Part shown: in pieces, positions 55,347-63,742 of the stretch | Position numbering within the stretch: the stretch's first letter is position 1 | How the letters are laid out: every line of letters starts with the position of its first letter | Assembly: GCF_001650495.1 (NCBI RefSeq) | Contig: NZ_LWCS01000032.1 | Coordinates: forward strand, 62,001-126,000 | DNA: 64,000 nucleotides | Direction: 5' to 3' | From: Mycolicibacterium iranicum | GTDB lineage: Bacteria; Actinomycetota; Actinomycetes; Mycobacteriales; Mycobacteriaceae | Position numbers and translations under genes: made by a program | Notes under the pieces: generated by a model | What the model was told of the DNA's origin: nothing | Databases searched by the model: none | Seen by the model: the letters and a program-made list of their open reading frames with translations, nothing else

Positions 55347-56131
55347 GTCTCCCCCTCTTCTGCGGTGTCGTACTGGCGCACCCAGTCAACCCATTGGCGT
55401 GCACCGTGTCCCGCGTCGCCGCCGAAGTAGTCGAGCTGCACGCACAGATGCATCGGCCGGGGCGGCAGGTGCGCCGGGTCGCTGATGAGCCACTCCGGCT
55501 CTCCGTCGACGTAGTAGATGAGATGTGCCGCGGTCCACTCGACGGCGTAACTGTGCCATTCGGCCGCATCCACCCGAACCTCGCTTTGGGCCTTCTGCCC
55601 GCCCGCACCCCAGTGCAGCCAGAACTCCACCGATGTCCGCGAGGGTTCGACGACCTCCATGAAGTCGATCTCGCCGCCGTTGGGCCAGTCCTCGGCGTCC
55701 GGCCAGAGCAGCACAAGTGAGTGGTAAGCCTCCGGCGCTGGAGACGACTTGACGCACGCCTCCCATCGGCCGTGCAGTTGTCCTGGCAGCCAACCCATTC
55801 CACCGGAGTTGCCCTGCGCGTCACCAGTGATTGTCAACATGCCAGCGTCCACCGACATCGCAGACGGGGTGCGGCGCCCATTGCCGGCATGGCCGGGCCC
55901 GTCGTAGACAGTCCAGTCCTGCAGTGAGTCGGCACCAGCGAACGTGTCTTCACGGTTCGGGCTGCCCCAGTTCAGCATGCTCGCCGCGGTCACCGCGCAG
56001 CGACCATTGTCGGTCTCCGAGGAACCCCCACATGAGCTCAACAGCAGGCTCAGCGTGACACCGACCGCTGTGCCACGAACCCCGCTCCTGTACAACGTAT
56101 CCGACGACATCCGGGCATACCCCTCACCCAT
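55343..56131 (-). CDS. GH16-family glycosidase, lipoprotein
   Basis: The start ATG 56131 has GGGAGG upstream and overlaps the flippase stop; 56152 and 56110 are alternatives. From 56131, a lipoprotein signal ends at Cys 34 (LLLSSC). The catalytic domain shows 'HGRWEACVKSSP', then GGEIDFMEVVEP, with E154 (nucleophile) and E159 (acid/base), the GH16 signature ExDxxE. 'EWHSYAVEWTAAHLIYYVDG' completes the jelly roll. At about 260 residues it is a minimal GH16 enzyme. GH16 members cut or transfer beta-glucans and galactans. Inside this operon it probably trims, releases or anchors the glycan at the cell surface. Confidence 0.88.
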   Translation of the reverse strand: MGEGYARMSSDTLYRSGVRGTAVGVTLSLLLSSCGGSSETDNGRCAVTAASMLNWGSPNREDTFAGADSLQDWTVYDGPGHAGNGRRTPSAMSVDAGMLTITGDAQGNSGGMGWLPGQLHGRWEACVKSSPAPEAYHSLVLLWPDAEDWPNGGEIDFMEVVEPSRTSVEFWLHWGAGGQKAQSEVRVDAAEWHSYAVEWTAAHLIYYVDGEPEWLISDPAHLPPRPMHLCVQLDYFGGDAGHGARQWVDWVRQYDTAEEGET

Positions 56132-57473
56132 CCGTGCCTCCCGGCCCGCCATCCTGCACGTGTTTCATCCCCCGGGTGAGCCAGAGTACGACCGGGCCGA
56201 TCAGCACCGTTGCTGACACCAACTCGGCGGCAAGATAGGCCCATCCGACACCACTGACTCCGAGGTGCGGTGTCGCGAGCAGCGAGCCACCCACGACCAG
56301 GAGCATCCAACTGAGGGTCATCGCCAGCTGCAGCCGCAGCCTGCGCTGCACCCGTGCGAACGCCTCGTGTGCCGCCCCGACCACCGACAGTGGAATGAAC
56401 ATGGCGGCGAGATACAGCAGTTCTTGCCCGCCCGTGCGATATTCGGCCCCGAGAACGGACAACATGGCAGGCCCGACGAGCACCAGCCCGATGCTGCCTG
56501 CCAAGGCCACCGCGATCAGCATGCGCACCATCCGCCACGACAGCTGAGGCACCTTGTCCGGGTGCGCAGCCGCCTCAGCGACAAACGGGCTCACGACAAG
56601 CTGAATTGTCAGGTACAGCGCCCCCACGAACTGCCAGGTGATCTGAAAATAGGCATTAGATGCGGCGCCGACCTCGGCGACGACGATCAGCGGTACCAGC
56701 AGCGCACCGGTGCACAACAGCGCCGAAATTCCGAAAGACGACCCAAAGTAGGATCGGACTTCCTTCCAGGGTGGCAGTGTTGGGGTCACCTTGAAGCGGG
56801 GGTGACTTCGGCATCGCCGACCGATGGCCACGAAAACCACGACGGCGATGAGTGCCGCCGTCACACCCCATGCCACCACGATGGCGGTCGACGCGGCCGC
56901 CTTATCCACGAGCATCCCCGCTCCCGCGGCGGAGGCGACGACGAGCAGCGCAACCAGTTTCACCACGGCGAGGGCCGCGTTCTTCGCAGCGGCCCATCTC
57001 GCCACTCCGAGGCCCGCGAGGAGCTTGTCCTGGAGGATGAAGACCGCCACCACGATCACGAAGAGCGGATACAAGATGATCACCGCGTCGGAGGTAAACA
57101 ACGCATCCCGCGGGCCCAGCACGATCACGCACATCCCGCCCAACATCGCGACACCGGCGGCCGTCAGGCACCCACGCCACACAAGTGCACCGGCGCGGTC
57201 GCCCGCCACCGGCAGGAACCGCTCGTAGAACCGGTCGATACTCAGGATCGACAGCGTCGCGAGCATGAGCGCCGAGTTGATCAGCGCCGCAGCAACACCC
57301 ACATCGTCGGCGGGAAACGCTTTCGCCGCCGCGCCCCAGAAAACCAGACCCAGCACACACGTCAGCGCATTGGACAGGATCAGTGAGAATGTGTTGACCC
57401 GGAGATTGGACTCAGCTCCATGCTCAATTGTGCCCGTCGATGTCTTGGGCCGCACACGGCCCGCCAGCGTCAC
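56124..57473 (-). CDS. oligosaccharide flippase, Wzx/MATE-like
   Basis: GTG 57473 overlaps the upstream glycosyltransferase stop by four bases. The 449 residues have about 12 to 14 membrane helices and start after a short basic tail with 'VNTFSLILSNALTCVLGLVFW', the usual Wzx opening. Other family-like parts are DDVGVAAALINSALMLATLS and 'ISALLCTGALLVPLIVVAEVGA'. Flippases move lipid-linked repeat units to the outer face, where the polymerase acts. The gene lies between the glycosyltransferase and secreted-enzyme genes, as expected. Confidence 0.88.
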   Translation of the reverse strand: MTLAGRVRPKTSTGTIEHGAESNLRVNTFSLILSNALTCVLGLVFWGAAAKAFPADDVGVAAALINSALMLATLSILSIDRFYERFLPVAGDRAGALVWRGCLTAAGVAMLGGMCVIVLGPRDALFTSDAVIILYPLFVIVVAVFILQDKLLAGLGVARWAAAKNAALAVVKLVALLVVASAAGAGMLVDKAAASTAIVVAWGVTAALIAVVVFVAIGRRCRSHPRFKVTPTLPPWKEVRSYFGSSFGISALLCTGALLVPLIVVAEVGAASNAYFQITWQFVGALYLTIQLVVSPFVAEAAAHPDKVPQLSWRMVRMLIAVALAGSIGLVLVGPAMLSVLGAEYRTGGQELLYLAAMFIPLSVVGAAHEAFARVQRRLRLQLAMTLSWMLLVVGGSLLATPHLGVSGVGWAYLAAELVSATVLIGPVVLWLTRGMKHVQDGGPGGTDG

Positions 57474-59332
57474 GACGCACCGACTGCAACGCTGCCCCGA
57501 CGGCCGCCGAGCTGGCGAATTGCTTTGGTCCGCAGGTATCCCGCCGCCGTAGCGGACAGTCCGAAAATCATCACTCCCGCACGCGCGAAACCGTCGGGGC
57601 TCAGCGACAGCGACTCACGGACCATCCCGCGCGGCAGCACGCGAGTCACGTAGGCGCGCTCCGCGCTCAACGCTCCGGGGTTTTGCGCCAGTTCGGTCAC
57701 CACGGCCTTCGACACACCCTCGTGGTAGCAGCGCCGACGCATGTAGCGCAGCGTGACTCTGTCGCCCGAAACGCGATGGCGCACGCGCGCTTCGGGATCC
57801 AGCAGGATTCGTGCCGAGGGGTCGTTGGCTGCGATGCGGATGCACAGTTCGGTCTCCTCACCGCCGACCGGGTGGGACCCGATACGACCCACCTCGGAAC
57901 GGAAGCCCCCGACGGCACCGAACACCGAACGCCGCACGGACATGTTGCAGCCCAGGGGGTTCCGCACCTCGGAGAGTGCAGCAGGCTGACCTGTGTAACT
58001 GCACCCGATTACCCAGTCGAACTCGGCGGGCAGCCAGGCGGGACGGTGTCCCTGCGGCCAGATCGGTGCGGCATATCCGCCCACCGCTGCGACCCTCCTG
58101 TCGTGGTAGTGCCGAACCAGCGACCGTGCCCAACCCGGCTCGGCGAACGCGTCATCGTCCAGAAAAGCCACGACTGCTCCGCGGGCCACGCCGACGCCGG
58201 TGTTGCGGGCGCCCGACAAGCCCCGCTGGTGGCGGTTCTCAACGATGGTGACCCGCGGTTGGTCTGCGTACTTTTCGCTGGCACGTGCCTTCATAATCTC
58301 GCAGTGGTCGACCACCACGATGACGTCGTGATCGTCGATGTCCTGTGCCAAAGCGGAGTCCACAGCCCGGCACAGATCGTCCCAGCGGCGCATGGTGTAG
58401 GCGCAGATCACCGTCGACAGGGACACCGTCGTCGTCTCGCGCTGCCCGGTGTGGTCCTCGACCGGTGCGCACGCCACCGTGCGAGGGGAGTTGCGCCACG
58501 CGGCCAAGCGGAACAGCGCGATCCGGCGCAATGTGTTGTCGCCGATGCGAATATCGCCCCGCACCAGATCGTAGCGGGTCACCGCCCACCGCGGATCGGC
58601 AGCCACCCACCTGGCGAACTGCACCGTGTTGGTGAACTGCGCTCGCGCCGAGGTCAATCCGCTCATCGAACCGCCGCGCACCCGGAAGCAGGCGTGTGAT
58701 TCAGGAATGCCGTAGAAGTCGCCGCGTGCCAGCAGGCGCACCCACAGGTGCAGGTCTGCCATGAACGTGAATTCCGTGCTGAAACCACCGACGTGTTCGA
58801 AGTCGGCTCTTCGGAACATACTTGCCAACGGCGCGCCGATCGGATTCATCCCACTATGCACAATCCGTGTAACCACCGTGTTTGCAGGCACTCGGCCGGC
58901 TAGACCACGCAAGCCCCGCGACGCGACGATCACGTCATCTCCGTCGTCGATCATGTCGCACTTGACCGACACCAATGCGACATCGGGCATACTGTCGAGC
59001 ACCCCAGCTTGTGCGGCGAGGCAGCCGGGCTTAAGCAGGTCATCGGCGCACACCAATTTGACGAATTCGCCTCGGCATTCACGCACTGCGAGGTTCCAAT
59101 TCTCCGACCACGGAAGGGTGTCGGCATTGCGAATGACTCGTAGCCGCGAGTCGTCGAATCCGGCGAGGATTACCGGTGTGGCATCAGAGCTGTTGTTGTC
59201 GATGACGACCACCTCGAAGTCTGGGTAATCCTGCGCAAGAGTACTTTTGACGACGCACTGCAGATACTGCTCGGCTTGGTAGGCCGGGATGCACACCGAT
59301 ACCTTTGGTGACGATGTGTGCGCCGCGCTCAC
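57470..59332 (-). CDS. glycosyltransferase with two fused GT2 domains
   Basis: GTG 59332 is chosen: it overlaps the upstream stop by four bases (GTGA), like other genes of this operon, and has GGAAGG ten bases before it. ATG 59350 is possible. The first GT2 domain (residues about 8-270) has 'KVSVCIPAYQAEQYLQCVVK', 'VVVIDNNSSDATP' and the DxD-like 'LVCADDLLKP'. The second (about 300-560) has 'LSTVICAYTMRRWDDLCRAV', 'NTGVGVARGAVVAFLDDDAF' and EETELCIRIAAN. A possible amphipathic or membrane end (VMIFGLSATAAGYLR) may bind it to the inner membrane. Two active domains in one chain can add two sugars in sequence. Confidence 0.9.
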   Translation of the reverse strand: MSAAHTSSPKVSVCIPAYQAEQYLQCVVKSTLAQDYPDFEVVVIDNNSSDATPVILAGFDDSRLRVIRNADTLPWSENWNLAVRECRGEFVKLVCADDLLKPGCLAAQAGVLDSMPDVALVSVKCDMIDDGDDVIVASRGLRGLAGRVPANTVVTRIVHSGMNPIGAPLASMFRRADFEHVGGFSTEFTFMADLHLWVRLLARGDFYGIPESHACFRVRGGSMSGLTSARAQFTNTVQFARWVAADPRWAVTRYDLVRGDIRIGDNTLRRIALFRLAAWRNSPRTVACAPVEDHTGQRETTTVSLSTVICAYTMRRWDDLCRAVDSALAQDIDDHDVIVVVDHCEIMKARASEKYADQPRVTIVENRHQRGLSGARNTGVGVARGAVVAFLDDDAFAEPGWARSLVRHYHDRRVAAVGGYAAPIWPQGHRPAWLPAEFDWVIGCSYTGQPAALSEVRNPLGCNMSVRRSVFGAVGGFRSEVGRIGSHPVGGEETELCIRIAANDPSARILLDPEARVRHRVSGDRVTLRYMRRRCYHEGVSKAVVTELAQNPGALSAERAYVTRVLPRGMVRESLSLSPDGFARAGVMIFGLSATAAGYLRTKAIRQLGGRRGSVAVGAS

Positions 59333-60405
59333 CGGAAGTGCGCCTTCCATCGGCCTGCCAGCTCCGGATACCGCATACCTACTTCCGGCATCAGATCTGT
59401 CAATGTCAGCAGGACACGATCCGGATTGGCCTCCAGCAGCGCGTTCGGCGAGATGATCGGAATGTCGGTGCCGGGCATTCGTCTGCCCTGCTTCGCGGGC
59501 GACGCATCGGCGACGCCCTTGATCAGACGAGTCGTGATCGCGGCCCGGCTAAACAACGAAACCGCCTTCGAAGCAGCCGCATACGCGTACACGGTGCGGC
59601 CCGCACCGGCCTCCCTCTCCAGCCAGTCTCGCAGCTGTTGGGCGTCCATGTCGGCGACCTGCTGCAGCGTCGTCAGGGTATCCACCGTGGTGATGCCCAT
59701 ATGATCCTCCTTCTCCAGCAGACGTTGCACCGACTCGTCGGGATCCACGTCGCCATGTACCGCCGCGACGAGCACGGTGCCGCCATAGAGGTCGAACTCC
59801 CACACGGAGGCGATACCCATTCCGACATTGGCGAGCAGCCGGGACAGCGATGTCAGCGAGTAGTAGGCGAAGTGCCCGTGACGCAGCGCATTCCACTGCC
59901 CCAGTTCGACAATGGTGGCGATCGACTGGAACTGCAGCAACAGCACCCCGCCCTCCCGCACGGCGTCGGCGCGTCGGGCGAAGGACGCCCGTTGGTCGGG
60001 CTCGTGGGTGATGCCGAAGCAATCCAACACGACATCGGCCGGGCCGTTGATGGGGCGGAGCCCATACTTTTTGGCCACCGGCAGCCACGATCCGCTGTGC
60101 GGACTGTCGAACTCGCGCACGGTGTCACCCCGAAGCCAGCCCGCGGCCGCCAACTGCCCCATCGCGGACTCGGCCTGATCACGCAGCGCCTGCGGCTCCA
60201 GGCCATTGACTTCCTCCCCGAAGGTGTCGTCGGTTGCAAGCTGCGCCAGCCCGCAGCCGTGGCAGAGATCGATAGCGAGCAGATGGCACGCCTCGGCATC
60301 GCTAAAAGGATCGGAAGCGCGCGGAAAGTGTTCGGGAGCAGGCACATCCCCGAAGTCCAAGACACGGAACGCCGTGCTCTGGCCGCATCCTCGGCACTGA
60401 TTCAT
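59329..60405 (-). CDS. zinc-finger SAM-dependent methyltransferase-like protein (TylC3-type, divergent)
   Basis: ATG 60405 overlaps the SDR stop by four bases. The 358 residues start with the zinc ligands 'CRGCG' and 'CHGCGLAQL', shared with C-3 methyltransferases of deoxysugar pathways (TylC3, NovU families). The usual SAM-binding 'vvEiGsNdG' motif of the second methyltransferase is replaced here by 'ADVVLDCFGITHEPD', so SAM binding is doubtful. The C-terminal domain (TVYAYAAASKAVSLFSRAAI, then ISPNALLEANPDRVLLTL) is the Methyltransf_14 type. It may be an inactive paralogue, a partner of the intact enzyme, or act on a different substrate. Confidence 0.78.
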   Translation of the reverse strand: MNQCRGCGQSTAFRVLDFGDVPAPEHFPRASDPFSDAEACHLLAIDLCHGCGLAQLATDDTFGEEVNGLEPQALRDQAESAMGQLAAAGWLRGDTVREFDSPHSGSWLPVAKKYGLRPINGPADVVLDCFGITHEPDQRASFARRADAVREGGVLLLQFQSIATIVELGQWNALRHGHFAYYSLTSLSRLLANVGMGIASVWEFDLYGGTVLVAAVHGDVDPDESVQRLLEKEDHMGITTVDTLTTLQQVADMDAQQLRDWLEREAGAGRTVYAYAAASKAVSLFSRAAITTRLIKGVADASPAKQGRRMPGTDIPIISPNALLEANPDRVLLTLTDLMPEVGMRYPELAGRWKAHFR

Positions 60406-61472
60406 GGGGCCAGTACCTCCTGGTCAACCGGGTATGGCGCCCGCGCCCCCGCAGCAACCACCCAGCGCAGCGAGTCGTCGAGCAGCTGGGCCGACTGCAA
60501 GCCGGCCAGGTAACGCAGCCGAGTGAACTTCTCGGCAAAGTCGACCTGATCGAGCCGGTGGGCGAGGTATGCCTGATAGAGCTGTCTAGCCCCGTCGAGC
60601 ACGGACCACGACGCCTCAAATCCCAGCACTTCGCGGCTCTTGGTGAAGTCCACCCGATAGGATCGCGGATCGGCACCTGTCTCTCCGGTGATCACGCGAT
60701 GGGTGCCTGGTACCGCCACTACGACGTCGCTCGCGATGTCGGCCACCGTGAGGTTGTTCGCCTCGGCGCCAATGTTGAACGCGGAACAGTGAATTGTCTC
60801 CTTCGGGGTTTCGAGTGCGGTCAGGAACGCCACGGAGATGTCCTCGACATGCACCAGCGGTCGCCACGGCGTGCCATCGGAGAGCACCAACACATCACCG
60901 CTCAGCACCGCATGCCCCACCAGGTTGTTCAGCACGATGTCAGCGCGCAACCGCGGCGAGAATCCGAACGCTGTCGCGTTCCGCAGAAATACCGGCGTGA
61001 AGGAGTCGTCCGCAATCGCTGCCACATCGTCTTCGACGCGAACCTTGCTTTCCGCGTATGGCGTTACGGGACGAAGTGCCGCTTCTTCGGTGACCAGGTC
61101 GTCGCCCGCCGAACCGTACACTGAACACGTCGATGCATAGAGAAATCGCGCCACCCCAGCGTCCTTGGCCAGCCGTGCCAGCCGGACCGACGCGTGATGG
61201 TTGATGTCGTAGGTGATGTCTGGTGCCAGCGCGCCCAGCGGGTCGTTCGACAGTGCAGCAAGGTGCACGATGGCGTCGAAGCCTTCGAGTTGATCCACCG
61301 TCACGTCCCGCAAATCCACTGTCAAAGTCGGCGGATCCAATGGCTGGGGACCCAGCACGCAGTCAGCGAACAGCCCCGAATCCAGGCCGGTGACGTCGTG
61401 GCCGGCGGCGAGCAGGACCGGGACCATCACTGTGCCGATGTAGCCCTGATGGCCAGTGACAAGGACTTTCAC
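60402..61472 (-). CDS. NAD-dependent epimerase/dehydratase (extended SDR)
   Basis: GTG 61472 overlaps the methyltransferase stop (GTGA), with GAGGAG upstream. The 356 residues begin KVLVTGHQGYIGTVMVPVLL (GxxGxxG cofactor site) and have 'DAIVHLAALSNDPLG', the Ser of YASTCSVYGS and the catalytic YAESK. Later come FGFSPRLRADIVLNNLV and PWRPLVHVEDISVAFLTAL, typical of sugar-nucleotide epimerases and reductases. The opening 'GHQGYIG' differs from CDP-glucose 4,6-dehydratase ('GHTGFKG'), so it is more likely a 4-reductase or epimerase acting later in the pathway. Confidence 0.88.
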   Translation of the reverse strand: MKVLVTGHQGYIGTVMVPVLLAAGHDVTGLDSGLFADCVLGPQPLDPPTLTVDLRDVTVDQLEGFDAIVHLAALSNDPLGALAPDITYDINHHASVRLARLAKDAGVARFLYASTCSVYGSAGDDLVTEEAALRPVTPYAESKVRVEDDVAAIADDSFTPVFLRNATAFGFSPRLRADIVLNNLVGHAVLSGDVLVLSDGTPWRPLVHVEDISVAFLTALETPKETIHCSAFNIGAEANNLTVADIASDVVVAVPGTHRVITGETGADPRSYRVDFTKSREVLGFEASWSVLDGARQLYQAYLAHRLDQVDFAEKFTRLRYLAGLQSAQLLDDSLRWVVAAGARAPYPVDQEVLAP

Positions 61473-62734
61473 CGCACCGACTCCTCAGGTTTGGCTGCAC
61501 CTCTCGCTCGAAAGATCGCTTCGTGCTGTAGGGGAAGTGGATAGATGAGGCGGCCACCCCAGTCAGCGATGTAGCTCAGCTGATCGGTGAGTTCCGCTTC
61601 GAGGTTCCATGGGAGCGCGAGCACCACGTCGGGTTTGTCCTGCTTGATGCGTTCCGGCTCGTAGATGGGGATCCGGCTACCGGGGGTGAAACACCCGTGC
61701 TTATAGGGGTTCCGGTCAACCGTGTACTCAATGAGGTCCGATCGTAGGCCGCAGTAGTTGAGTAGGGTGTTGGCCTTCGCCGGCGCCCCATAGCCCACCA
61801 CACGTTTTCCGTCGCGACGGCAGTCGAGCAGGAAGTCGAGAAGCTGGCGCCGGATGGCTTCGGTGGTGTGCCGCAGCCGCATGTACCCATCCACACTGTG
61901 CAGGCCTGCGGCCCGCTCAACGAGCAGAGCATCCGTCACCCGCTGGCTGGGCTGGCCGGCCGCGGCTTGTGGGCGGGCCCACAGCCGCAACGAGCCCCCG
62001 TGGGTGGTGAGCATCTCGACGTCGACCAGTGACAGGCCGCCACGCTCGAGGGCACGAATCGCCGAAAGGACTGTGTAGTACTGGAAGTGCTCGTGGTAGA
62101 TGGTGTCGAACTGGCCCAACACCACGAGGTTGAGAGCGTAGTGCACCTCGATGCTTAACCATCCCTTATCACTCATCAGGTCGCGCAACGCGCGGGTGAA
62201 CCCACACAAGTCCGGAATGTGGGCATAGACGTTGTTGGCCACGACGAGGTCGGCAGCGCCAAACTCGGCGCGGATCTCGGCGGCGAGATTCTCGTCGAGG
62301 AAGGCCGTATGCGTCGGGACTCCCCGCTGGCGGGCCGCTTCGCCCACGTTGACCGACGGCTCGATACCCAGGCAGGGGATTCCCCTGCGCTGCACATGTT
62401 GCAGCAGATAACCGTCATTGCTGGCTACCTCGACGACGAAGGAGCTGCGACCGAGTCCCAGTCGGTCTGAGGTCGTGTCAACGAAGTCCTTCGCGTGTTG
62501 CACCCAGGTGTCCGAGTAGGATGAGAAGTAGGCGTACTCGGTGAACGTGTCTTCCGAGGTGATCAGTGCCGGGATCTGCAGCAGGAGGCACGATTCACAC
62601 AGCCGCAGGTGCAGCGGATAGGTCGGTTCAGGCAGGTCGAGTTGATCCTCGGTCAGGAAACTCTGCGAAGGCGGACTGGCGCCGAGGTCGAGCACGCTGA
62701 TCAAGCGGTCTGAATCGCACAGACGACAGTTCAT
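61469..62734 (-). CDS. zinc-finger C-methyltransferase (TylC3/NovU-like)
   Basis: ATG 62734 has GAAGGAAG upstream. The 421 residues show the full three-part family layout: a zinc domain with 'CRLCDS' and CESCLLLQIP, the SAM-binding core 'SSFVVEVASNDGYLLQHVQRRG' with 'GIEPSVNVGEAARQRG' and 'DLVVANNVYAHIPD', and the C-terminal domain with 'VVGYGAPAKANTLLNYCGL'. The active-site neighbourhood YHEHFQYYTV, with the conserved HEH, is intact. Family members place a methyl group on a ring carbon, often C3, of an NDP-4-keto-deoxysugar, giving branched sugars. It sits between rfbF and the SDR gene, in a clear biosynthetic order. Confidence 0.9.
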   Translation of the reverse strand: MNCRLCDSDRLISVLDLGASPPSQSFLTEDQLDLPEPTYPLHLRLCESCLLLQIPALITSEDTFTEYAYFSSYSDTWVQHAKDFVDTTSDRLGLGRSSFVVEVASNDGYLLQHVQRRGIPCLGIEPSVNVGEAARQRGVPTHTAFLDENLAAEIRAEFGAADLVVANNVYAHIPDLCGFTRALRDLMSDKGWLSIEVHYALNLVVLGQFDTIYHEHFQYYTVLSAIRALERGGLSLVDVEMLTTHGGSLRLWARPQAAAGQPSQRVTDALLVERAAGLHSVDGYMRLRHTTEAIRRQLLDFLLDCRRDGKRVVGYGAPAKANTLLNYCGLRSDLIEYTVDRNPYKHGCFTPGSRIPIYEPERIKQDKPDVVLALPWNLEAELTDQLSYIADWGGRLIYPLPLQHEAIFRARGAAKPEESVR

Positions 62735-62774
62735 GGTATCTTCCTTCGTGAGATAGATTGTGGCTCAGTTGATT

Positions 62775-63554
62775 TCAGACAAGTCGGTCGGCCCAGATTT
62801 TCCAGGGCGCCTGGTCGCTGTCCCACAGGTCGTTGAGGTAGATCTTGTCCCACAGCGTGTCCATGCCCCTCCAGAAGCCGCTGTGGCGGTAGGCGGACAA
62901 TTCGCCGTCCTTGGCGAGCCGTTGCATCGGCGTCTCCTCGAACACAGTGCCGTCGCCGTCGACGTAGTCCAGCAATGCGGGCTCGGCGACAAAGAAACCA
63001 CCGTTGACCCACCCGCCGTCGCCAATTGGCTTCTCCTGAAACAGGACACGGCTCTCCTCGAACTCGAGGGTGCCGTAACGGGCCGGCGGTTGCACTGCCG
63101 TGACGGTGGCGATCGAGCCCGCGTGGCGGTGATGCTCAATAACCTTGCCGATGTCGAGGTCGGTCACACCGTCGCCGTAGGTGAAAGCGAACGTCTCATC
63201 ACCGATATGGCTCTTGGCCCGCAACAGTCGACCACCGGTCATCGTGTGGGCGCCGGTGTCGAGCAGCGTCACGGTCCACGGCTCGGTGTTCGAAGTCACG
63301 GTGGCCACACTGTCGGTGGCCAGGTTGATGGTCACATCGGAGGTGTGCAAGAAGTAGTTGGTGAAGTACTCCTTGATCATGTAGCCCTTGTATCCACACA
63401 AGACGATGAAGTCGGTGATGCCGGCGTGTGCGTAGATCTTCATGATGTGCCAGAGGATCGGTCGGCCGCCGATCTCCACCATCGGTTTGGGACGACTCTC
63501 GGATTCCTCACTGATACGGGTGCCTCGCCCACCGGCGAGAATGACAGCTTTCAT
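62775..63554 (-). CDS. rfbF: glucose-1-phosphate cytidylyltransferase
   Basis: ATG 63554 follows AAGGAGC. The 259 residues match RfbF length and layout: 'ILAGGRGTRISEESESRPKP' (nucleotide-binding loop with the family-specific insertion), MVEIGGRPILWHIMKIYAHA, 'DFIVLCGYKGYMIKEYFTNY', 'FAFTYGDGVTDLDIGKVI', 'EKPIGDGGWVNGGFFV' and a final GFWRGMDTLWDK. It makes CDP-glucose from CTP and glucose-1-phosphate, the entry step to CDP-3,6-dideoxy and branched sugars. It is the first gene of the long minus-strand operon. CDP-glucose 4,6-dehydratase (rfbG), the next enzyme, is not in this window. Confidence 0.93.
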   Translation of the reverse strand: MKAVILAGGRGTRISEESESRPKPMVEIGGRPILWHIMKIYAHAGITDFIVLCGYKGYMIKEYFTNYFLHTSDVTINLATDSVATVTSNTEPWTVTLLDTGAHTMTGGRLLRAKSHIGDETFAFTYGDGVTDLDIGKVIEHHRHAGSIATVTAVQPPARYGTLEFEESRVLFQEKPIGDGGWVNGGFFVAEPALLDYVDGDGTVFEETPMQRLAKDGELSAYRHSGFWRGMDTLWDKIYLNDLWDSDQAPWKIWADRLV

Positions 63555-63742
63555 GGTGTGCTCCTTGATGACTGGCTCAACCGGAGTGAGGGGTCACCGA
63601 GTGAGCAGGTAGGTGTGGCTGTGTCGGCAGAGGTGCTGACGACAGATTGGGGATTTGACGCGAGTTTTATTGTCTCTCAGCTGAACTCGGTGATACTACC
63701 GGCCTGGTTGGCCGGACCTGTAGGGGTGGTGCGGGCTTGCCC
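63555..63742. promoter_or_regulatory. upstream region of the sugar operon
   Basis: This 188-base gap lies between the stop of the partial glycosyltransferase gene and rfbF, both on the minus strand. It contains an AT-richer patch (AGACAATAAAACTC on the minus strand near 63665-63680) that could be a -10 area, and the rfbF ribosome binding site. No clear -35 box or operator was assigned. Confidence 0.35.
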
